This document shows, piece after piece, positions 56,332 through 64,000 of a stretch of DNA of 64,000 bases; the first letter of the stretch is position 1; each line of letters begins with the position of its first letter. The position numbers and the translations under genes are program-made. Location: assembly GCF_029255285.1 (NCBI RefSeq), contig NZ_JAPUVI010000022.1, positions 186,001 to 250,000 on the forward strand, read 5' to 3'. The notes under the pieces are model-generated. The model did no database searches. It saw only the letters and a list, made by a program, of their open reading frames with translations, and was not told the DNA's origin. This DNA comes from Accumulibacter sp. Its GTDB lineage: Bacteria > Pseudomonadota > Gammaproteobacteria > Burkholderiales > Rhodocyclaceae.

Positions 56332-57651
56332 CTAGCCCCTGAAGATGGTGGTGGTTAGGGTGCGGCCGTCGCTATCCGGAAGCAGCGCACCGGCGGGAAT
56401 CAGATTGGCGCCGAGCAGTGGCGTGCTGCCCGTGCCGACGACGCTGACGCGCAGCCGCGAGCCGACCGGTGCGCGATCGAGCGTCAGCGTGACGCTTGGC
56501 TGCGCCGGATCGCTCTCGTCGTAGGTCGGCGCGGCGAGGACGAAAGTCTTCCAGCCTTCGTCGTCGAGGTACTCGCTGACGCCGAAGGCCACCGCCTGGA
56601 CGCTGGCGACCGCCAGTCGCTGACTGAAAACGAGCGTCAGGTCGCTGCCGGCCAGCGTCGCGCCGCCGCCGACGACGACCGCGCCGGCCGCCGCCGCGGG
56701 CGGCGGCTCGGTCAGCAGCAAGGCCTGCAGCAGGTAGCCGGGCAGCAGGCTGTCGCGCCCGCCGAGTTCGACGCTGCCGATCGTCGCCTGCCAGCCGCTG
56801 GCGTCCTGCCAGACATGCACGTCGCGCAAGCGGGCGATCGGCAGGCGGAGTTCATCGTCGTCGGCCGCGTCCATCAGCTCGTCGGCCACCAAGGGCGACA
56901 TTTCGGCCACCGCGCGCGCGCTGACTTCGCGCAGCAGTGCGGCGCGAGCCGCTGCCTGGTCGGCGGCCGGCAAGGTCGGCAAGACGGCCAGGCGGTCGGT
57001 CAGCCACTGCTCGGCCGGCAGCGGCTGGCCGGCGCTGTCGGTCGCCATGGGAAGCCGCCCGAAGTAGCGTTGCAACAGGTGATAGGGCGTCGGCGAAGCC
57101 GCCGCCGGCGCCTCGACGTGCCGCACCAGCGCCAGTTGCGGGCGCTCGCAGAGACGCGCGTAGGCGATGTCGGCGGCACTGCCGGCGCAGGGCTCGGCGA
57201 TCGCCGGCACCGGTTGGGCGAGGCAAGTGCCGTAGCCGACGATCACGTCGAGGTCGAAGCGGGCATCCTTGACCGCTTCGATATCGTCGAATTCCTCATC
57301 GCCGGCGTGCTTTTCCCACCACTTGGGCAGGCTGACGCATTGCTCGACGTCGAGCAGGAGATCGCGGCCGAGTGCGTCGATGGCATAGCCGGGACCGACG
57401 TGCAGTTCGAAATCGTCGGTATCGAAGCGCACCGGATAGCCGGCGACGACGCCGCTGCCGTGCAGCAGGCGCTGATGGCGGCGCAGACGGCCGACGTGGA
57501 AGCCCTGCTCGGCGCGCAGATCGGCAACACCGAGCAACATGCCGAAGTGGTAATTCGGCGCGCACTGCGGGTTGTCGGGCAGGCTCGCCGCACAGCGGTC
57601 GATCACCGGTACGCCGCTGCAGGCAAGTCCGGGGGTGTCGTTCGCTTTCAT
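56332..57651 (-). CDS. eCIS structural protein, paralogous N-terminal module plus Ig-like end
   Basis: The 439 residues start with YHFGMLLGVADLRAEQGFHV, HGSGVVAGYPVRF and LHVGPGYAIDALGRDLLLD, the same module as in the next gene, then a middle helical part with Cys residues, and a C-terminal beta domain (LTLVFSQRLAVASVQAVAF to LRVSVVGTGSTPLLGANLIP) resembling bacterial Ig-like folds. It overlaps or abuts both neighbours on the minus strand, so it belongs to the injection operon. A structural or adaptor role is likely; no enzyme motif is seen. Confidence 0.6.
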   Translation of the reverse strand: MKANDTPGLACSGVPVIDRCAASLPDNPQCAPNYHFGMLLGVADLRAEQGFHVGRLRRHQRLLHGSGVVAGYPVRFDTDDFELHVGPGYAIDALGRDLLLDVEQCVSLPKWWEKHAGDEEFDDIEAVKDARFDLDVIVGYGTCLAQPVPAIAEPCAGSAADIAYARLCERPQLALVRHVEAPAAASPTPYHLLQRYFGRLPMATDSAGQPLPAEQWLTDRLAVLPTLPAADQAAARAALLREVSARAVAEMSPLVADELMDAADDDELRLPIARLRDVHVWQDASGWQATIGSVELGGRDSLLPGYLLQALLLTEPPPAAAAGAVVVGGGATLAGSDLTLVFSQRLAVASVQAVAFGVSEYLDDEGWKTFVLAAPTYDESDPAQPSVTLTLDRAPVGSRLRVSVVGTGSTPLLGANLIPAGALLPDSDGRTLTTTIFRG

Positions 57652-57665
57652 GGCCGTCTCCGTGC

Positions 57666-59039
57666 TCAGTAAAGCGACGCGCTGCGCGCGACCGCCGTCG
57701 CACGCTGGCGCTGCGTCTCGCTCTCAGCCAACCGATCGGCGCTGGCGCGCCAGTGCGCGGCACTCGCCGCGGCCACCTTGCGCTGCGCCAGCCGGGCCGC
57801 GCTCAGGGCACCCGCCAGCGCCGCCTCGGCGCTGTCCAGCTCCGCCAGCAGCGCGGCCGACGTCGGTGGTCCCTGCAACAGCGTCAATCGCGCCAGCGCG
57901 CCGTCGAGGCTGTCGAGTGCCTCCCAGAGGGTGTCGGGAACGGCCGCCAGCCAGGACTGCAGGATCGACCGCTCGCCGGCGTCGAGCGCGGCGCGCGCGC
58001 TGGCCAGGTCGGCTGCCTTGCCGTCGAGCGCGGCGCGCGCCGCACTCAGCGTCGTCGCTTCGAGTTGCACCAGGGTCGCATCGGGATCCGCCTTCAGCGC
58101 CGCATAGAGCGCCTGATCATAGCTCGCCTGCGCGGCTCGCCGCGCGAGCTGCGCGTCGTCGACCGCCTTCAGCTTGACGAGCGCCGATTCGCGCGCCGAC
58201 TGGCGGCCCGCGTCGTGCAGGCGGGCCTGCTGCCAGGGCGTCAGAATCGGGAAGCGGGTCGGCGGAAGCGCCACCGGCAGCGCCGCCAGACGCTCCAGTG
58301 TCGCCGTGTCGGCGGCGAGCGCCGACGCCGCCTGAAAGCGCGCCGCCAGCGCCCGGCGCGCCGCATCGAAGGCCCGCTGCGCCTGCCCCACAGCGTCGTG
58401 GCTGGCCGTGAAGGCAGCCGCCTCGACCGCCGCCGCGCTGCTCACTGACGCCTCGACGATCGCTCGCCGCGCCCGTACACGCTTGAGAAAATCCTTTTCC
58501 GCCGTGCCGCTGGCGGGAAATTCGCCTTCGACACGAGCGCGCGCGTCGGCGCCAAAACTGCCGAGCGCCGCCGCGGCGTCGGCCGCCAGACCGGCGAGGC
58601 TGCCGCTAATCAAAGCGTCGGCCATCGAAGCCCGCTCCGCGGCATCCTGGCTGGCTTGCACCAGAGCGCGCCGCGCTGCGTCCAGTTCGCCGGTCAGCTC
58701 GGCGGCCCGCTCCTGGTGCGCCGACAGGCCGGCGCGCCGTCGCTGTACCGCGAGTTCGCCATCGGCCAGTCGGTCATTGGCGGTCGCCAGCCCGATCAGA
58801 GCCTCTTCCATGCGCCGCAGCAACGGGTCGCCGTCGGCCGGCATGGGGATGGCGGCCAGTTCACGGCGCGCTGCCGCGAGGTCGTCGGCGGCCTGCCGCG
58901 CCGCGTCGGCCGACGACCGCTGCGCCGCCTGCGCTGCCGCCAGGGCATTGCCGAGCGTCACCACCGCCGCCTGCTCGGCACGCAGAGCGGTGTCGAGGCG
59001 AGAGACCTCGTCGGTCCAGTATTGGGTCAGGGTGGCCAT
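57666..59039 (-). CDS. Alanine-rich coiled-coil protein of the eCIS operon
   Basis: The 457 residues are dominated by Ala, Arg, Asp, Glu and Leu in heptad-like patterns, predicting long coiled coils (RLDTALRAEQAAVVTLGNALAAAQAA; RRRAGLSAHQERAAELTGELDAARR). There is no signal peptide and no membrane segment. AGGAGG is six bases before the ATG at 59039; an earlier start at 59060 would overlap the AAA+ gene. A length-setting or chaperone-like role beside the ATPase is possible but not recognised from sequence. Confidence 0.65.
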   Translation of the reverse strand: MATLTQYWTDEVSRLDTALRAEQAAVVTLGNALAAAQAAQRSSADAARQAADDLAAARRELAAIPMPADGDPLLRRMEEALIGLATANDRLADGELAVQRRRAGLSAHQERAAELTGELDAARRALVQASQDAAERASMADALISGSLAGLAADAAAALGSFGADARARVEGEFPASGTAEKDFLKRVRARRAIVEASVSSAAAVEAAAFTASHDAVGQAQRAFDAARRALAARFQAASALAADTATLERLAALPVALPPTRFPILTPWQQARLHDAGRQSARESALVKLKAVDDAQLARRAAQASYDQALYAALKADPDATLVQLEATTLSAARAALDGKAADLASARAALDAGERSILQSWLAAVPDTLWEALDSLDGALARLTLLQGPPTSAALLAELDSAEAALAGALSAARLAQRKVAAASAAHWRASADRLAESETQRQRATAVARSASLY

Positions 59040-59053
59040 GGAAATTCCTCCTG

Positions 59054-61199
<2,146 letters not shown>

Positions 61200-61207
<8 letters not shown>

Positions 61208-62678
61208 AGCGAATCCTCAGAACGCAGGCCAGCCACGGCAACCAGCCGGGATCCAGATCGAGGCCGAGACGGCGCGTGCTGACGTCCACCGAATCGAGCG
61301 GCAGAACGAGTTCGATCCAGCCGGGCTCGCAACGGAGCCGGCCACGGCGCCGGCAAACCGTTGCCAGGCGAGGCGCCGCCATTTCAGGTGCTGCCTCGGC
61401 CAGCCACGCCGCCCAGCCGTCGACCAACCCCGCGGCGTACTCGGCAAGCCGCGCCGGCAAGTCGCCGGCCGGCACTTCGCCACCGCAGAACGCCGCGCGC
61501 GCGGCATCGCCGGCCGGCACGCCTAGCGCATCGGCAAGCCCGCGCAGCAACATCGCCAAGCCATCGGGCGCCACTTCGGGCTGCGCCGCCAGCCAGTCCA
61601 GCGCACCGCTGGCCGGCAGGCGGCCGAGCCAGAACAGCAGGCCGCCCCAGTCGGTGGTTTCCCAGCGACCGGCTTCGGGCAGTTCGGGCAGATCCGGCAA
61701 GCGATGCGCTTGCTGCGGCTCGTACGCCTCCTCGAGTCCGTCGCGCGCCATGCCGGCCGTTGCCGTCGGCAACGGCACGACGGATGGTGCCTCGGCCGGC
61801 CGGCTTGCACTCACCCATCGGCGCGCTCCGGCTTCTCCGACCGCGGCCGCGAGCTCGGCCCGCACCGTCGCCAGCCGCGCCCGCAGGACGGCCGGCGGCA
61901 TTCCCTCCGCGGGCCATTTGAGCGCGGCCAGCAGGACGCTCAGGAGGTCGACATGGCGCGCCGCGAACGGCGCTCGCGCCGCCGCCCAGTGCAGCCACTG
62001 CCGTGTCTGCGGGTCGTCCGCCAGCGACCACGCCGCATCGTCATCGCCGGCCACTCGCCGGCCGGGCGTCGGCAAGACGCGGCGACCGGCGTCGACGTAG
62101 GCCGCAGTGCGTGGACTGGCCGCCAGCAGGCTATCCCACGCCGCCGCCGGCAGCGCGCGCAGCAGGGCGCTGAACGCCGCCGTGTCGGGCTCGGCGAACA
62201 TCAACCGGTGGATGACCGGCCACACCAGAGACGGCTCGCCGACCAGCAGGGCCGTCCCGGCGGCGAGTACCGCTTCGGCTTCCTGGCCGGCGCGCGCGAT
62301 GAGCCCCATGCGCTGCCACGCCCACTGCCGGTGGCACTCGCCCAGCGCACTGCGGTACAGGAGATCGGTCAGCGCCGCGCGCCGGCTGGCATAGCGCAGG
62401 GTTGACGACTCACCTCCACCGCTCATCGTCCGCGCGATGGCGCGGCGCAGTTCGCCCTGCCACTGCGCGCCGACGTCCTCGGCGCCGGCGTCGATCGACC
62501 AGCGCAGGGCGAGCGGCAGGCGGCCGATGAACAGCCACTCGTCGTCACCCACCAGACCGGCGCTGAGCGCCTCGCCGTCGGCCGCCGCGCAAGCGCGCAG
62601 CCAAGCGTCGCGACGCTCGTCCGGCAAGGGCAGCGGACTGCGGAAGCGGGCGCGCAGACGTTCGATGGCGAGGCTCAT
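61200..62678 (-). CDS. eCIS operon protein of unknown function
   Basis: The frame is open from 63527, but the first part is a shadow of the tail gene; the ATG at 62678 overlaps the tail gene stop (ATGA) and gives 492 residues. The sequence is Ala/Leu/Arg-rich and helical with WLFIGRLPLALRWSIDAG near the start and WGGLLFWLGRLPASGALDWL near residue 340; the latter resembles the conserved hydrophobic end-block of proteins often called contractile-injection tape-measure proteins in such loci, but the likeness is not firm. No membrane signal or catalytic motif is seen. Confidence 0.6.
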
Positions 62679-64000
62679 GACTGCTCCCGATCGAGTTCCG
62701 GCCGCCCGAGCAGATAGCCCGCACCGAGCACGGCGTCGCCCATAAGACCCGGCTGAAATCCCGCCGACTGGCCGATCACCGACGAGATGCCGAGGTGCGC
62801 CCCGAGGCCGGCGCGAATTCCGCTGTCGGCAGTGCACAGCGTGAAATCGGTGTGCGCGGGCTTGTGCAGTTCGAGCAGGCGGCGTACGCAGCCAAGTTGC
62901 CGCGCATCGAGCGTGGCGACGACGCTGACCGTGAAACGGTGCGCGAAGTCGTCGAAATTCTCGAAATCGTCGCCGGATGGCGGCTGGTCGCTGGCCAGCG
63001 CCTGCCGTCGCGGGTCGCCGATGGCACCGCCGACCCGGTAACCGACGCCGAGTACGGCCTGCGAAGCATTGACCTGCGTGTTGCCGACGACGCCCCCGCC
63101 GCGCAAGCGGAAATGCTCGACGATCACCACTTCGGCGCCGGTGAGGATCTCGACCATGCGCCGCAGGCTGGCGAGCGTGCCGCGGGTCCGGAAGAGGTTC
63201 GCGGCTTCGGCGATCATCCGCCGCTGCACCTCGGCCGGCCAGCAGGGATCGAGCACCAGGCCGAGGAAGGAGGCCAGCCACGGCAAGGCTTGCGCGGGCG
63301 CGATCCGGGAATCGAGCAGACGGTGGCGGTCGCCGGACACCGACTGCCATTCGTCGAGCATGGCGGCCGGCGGCATCAGGTAGCGGAAGAGGAAATCGCG
63401 CGCCGCGGCTTCGCGCCACAGCGTGCGTGGCAGCTTCTTCAGCAGATCGTGGCCCGGGTACTCGGCGCGTGCGCCACGCAGGCGCGGGCTCTTGCTGCGC
63501 GTGCCGGAGAACTCGAAAACCAGCCACAGGTAGCGGCCGGGCGGCACGATCAGCGGCGCCTCGTAGAGCGCGAAGCCGTCTGCCGCGACCGGCGTCAGCG
63601 GCCGCGCCGACGGGTCACGGAAGAGCGCCTGCGTTTCCCGCCCGTCGTTTTCCCAGGTGTGCTGCGAGAGCACCGGCACCTCGCCGGCCAGGCCCTGGCC
63701 GTCGATCGGGTCGCCGAACTCCAGGTCGTCACGCGTGAACGCGCGAAAACGGATGCCGGTGCCGGCCGGGAGGCACGCTTCGACGATCAGGCGACCCCAC
63801 GACATCTGATCGTGCTCGGCATCGAGCGCGAACGAAAAGAGCCGGCCGCTCTGGCGATATTGCGCCCGCGCCGGCGCGGCATGCCGCAGGCCCTGCGCCG
63901 TCCAGTAGGCGACCCGTCCATCGGGCGCGAGAACGATGCCGCGCCCGTCGTAATGCGGCGCCACCAGCGGCGGCAGCAGCGTCGGCTGATTGCCGAGCAG
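62675..64000 (-). CDS. Phage-tail-like protein I (TIGR02242-like baseplate component), 5' end outside window
   Basis: The frame is open through the right edge, so the start lies outside; about 440 residues are visible. LPRTLWREAAARDFLFRYLMPP, APAQALPWLASFLGLVLDPCWP and LFRTRGTLASLRRMVEILTGAEV match the phage tail protein I family found in P2-like phages and injection systems, where it is part of the baseplate wedge. The N-terminal part contains a beta-rich carbohydrate-like sandwich (GRYLWLVFEFSG). It is the first visible gene of the operon; the sheath, tube and baseplate genes should continue beyond 64000. Confidence 0.85.
   Translation of the reverse strand: MLGNQPTLLPPLVAPHYDGRGIVLAPDGRVAYWTAQGLRHAAPARAQYRQSGRLFSFALDAEHDQMSWGRLIVEACLPAGTGIRFRAFTRDDLEFGDPIDGQGLAGEVPVLSQHTWENDGRETQALFRDPSARPLTPVAADGFALYEAPLIVPPGRYLWLVFEFSGTRSKSPRLRGARAEYPGHDLLKKLPRTLWREAAARDFLFRYLMPPAAMLDEWQSVSGDRHRLLDSRIAPAQALPWLASFLGLVLDPCWPAEVQRRMIAEAANLFRTRGTLASLRRMVEILTGAEVVIVEHFRLRGGGVVGNTQVNASQAVLGVGYRVGGAIGDPRRQALASDQPPSGDDFENFDDFAHRFTVSVVATLDARQLGCVRRLLELHKPAHTDFTLCTADSGIRAGLGAHLGISSVIGQSAGFQPGLMGDAVLGAGYLLGRPELDREQS

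Noticed and set aside
51062-56335. A 1757-codon plus-strand open frame opposite the eCIS genes
   Set aside because: It is antisense to two tightly coupled genes with recognisable domains, its translation is Arg/Gly/Leu-rich without any motif, and long open antisense frames are expected in GC-rich DNA with strong third-position bias.
62679-63527. Upstream extension of the 492-residue eCIS protein
   Set aside because: It lies wholly within the tail protein gene in another frame and is Arg/Ala-rich noise; the ATGA overlap at 62675-62678 gives a natural start.

Overview
The window looks like a chromosomal segment of a GC-rich betaproteobacterium. The gene order tig-clpP-clpX-lon, the CysB-linked sulfate assimilation cluster, the PEP-CTERM protein beside exopolysaccharide genes and the contractile-injection genes together suggest a Rhodocyclales / Candidatus Accumulibacter-like organism. 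This assignment is inference from gene content; no marker gene was searched.

Layout. (1) 1-3.3 kb: the tail of an envelope/exopolysaccharide cluster (GNAT/CelD-like acyltransferase, membrane acyltransferase-3, secreted TPR protein). (2) 3.4-6.7 kb: a large response-regulator GGDEF/EAL protein, then tRNA-Pro(GGG) with its own terminator. (3) 6.9-12.7 kb: the proteostasis operon tig-clpP-clpX-lon. (4) 13.3-21.4 kb: cysB divergent from a TauE-like exporter, a siroheme sulfite reductase, a DUF934 protein, APS reductase, cysD, cysN and, unexpectedly, a carboxysomal-type (CsoSCA-like) carbonic anhydrase. (5) 21.6-22.6 kb: nested IS3/IS256 remnants. (6) 22.8-27.4 kb: a lower-GC three-gene island made of a GalT/HIT-like nucleotidyltransferase fused to a zinc alcohol dehydrogenase, a Gfo/Idh/MocA oxidoreductase and a SorC-like regulator. 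(7) 27.5-35.3 kb: rlmB, then Wzc-like kinase, Wza-like exporter, Wzb-like phosphatase, a WecA/MraY-type glycosyl-phosphate transferase and a PEP-CTERM protein preceded by a good sigma-54 promoter. (8) 36.0-40.5 kb: an accessory patch with an intact IS21 element (6-bp target duplication), a dead IS5-family transposase, tRNA-Leu(CAA) and the frameshifted remnant of a CARDB-type adhesin. (9) 40.5-46.3 kb: a small hypothetical protein, an HExxH protein, a PLP decarboxylase, a PAP2-like phosphatase with a membrane-anchored hexapeptide acyltransferase, and an FHA-EAL protein. (10) 46.3-64.0 kb: a tightly packed minus-strand operon of a phage-tail-like extracellular contractile injection system (eCIS), running off the right edge.

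How parts work together. The cys genes take sulfate to sulfide through APS (cysND, APS reductase, sulfite reductase), probably under CysB. The Wza/Wzb/Wzc/WecA-type genes plus the PEP-CTERM protein are a surface polysaccharide and matrix module, relevant to biofilm or floc formation. The eCIS operon carries a tail protein, an AAA+ ATPase, two paralogous structural proteins and a 2213-residue protein with two DUF4157 domains, an HNH-like motif, a caspase-like His/Cys pair and an SH3-like end; this last gene and the HIT-ADH fusion island are the most novel items in the window.
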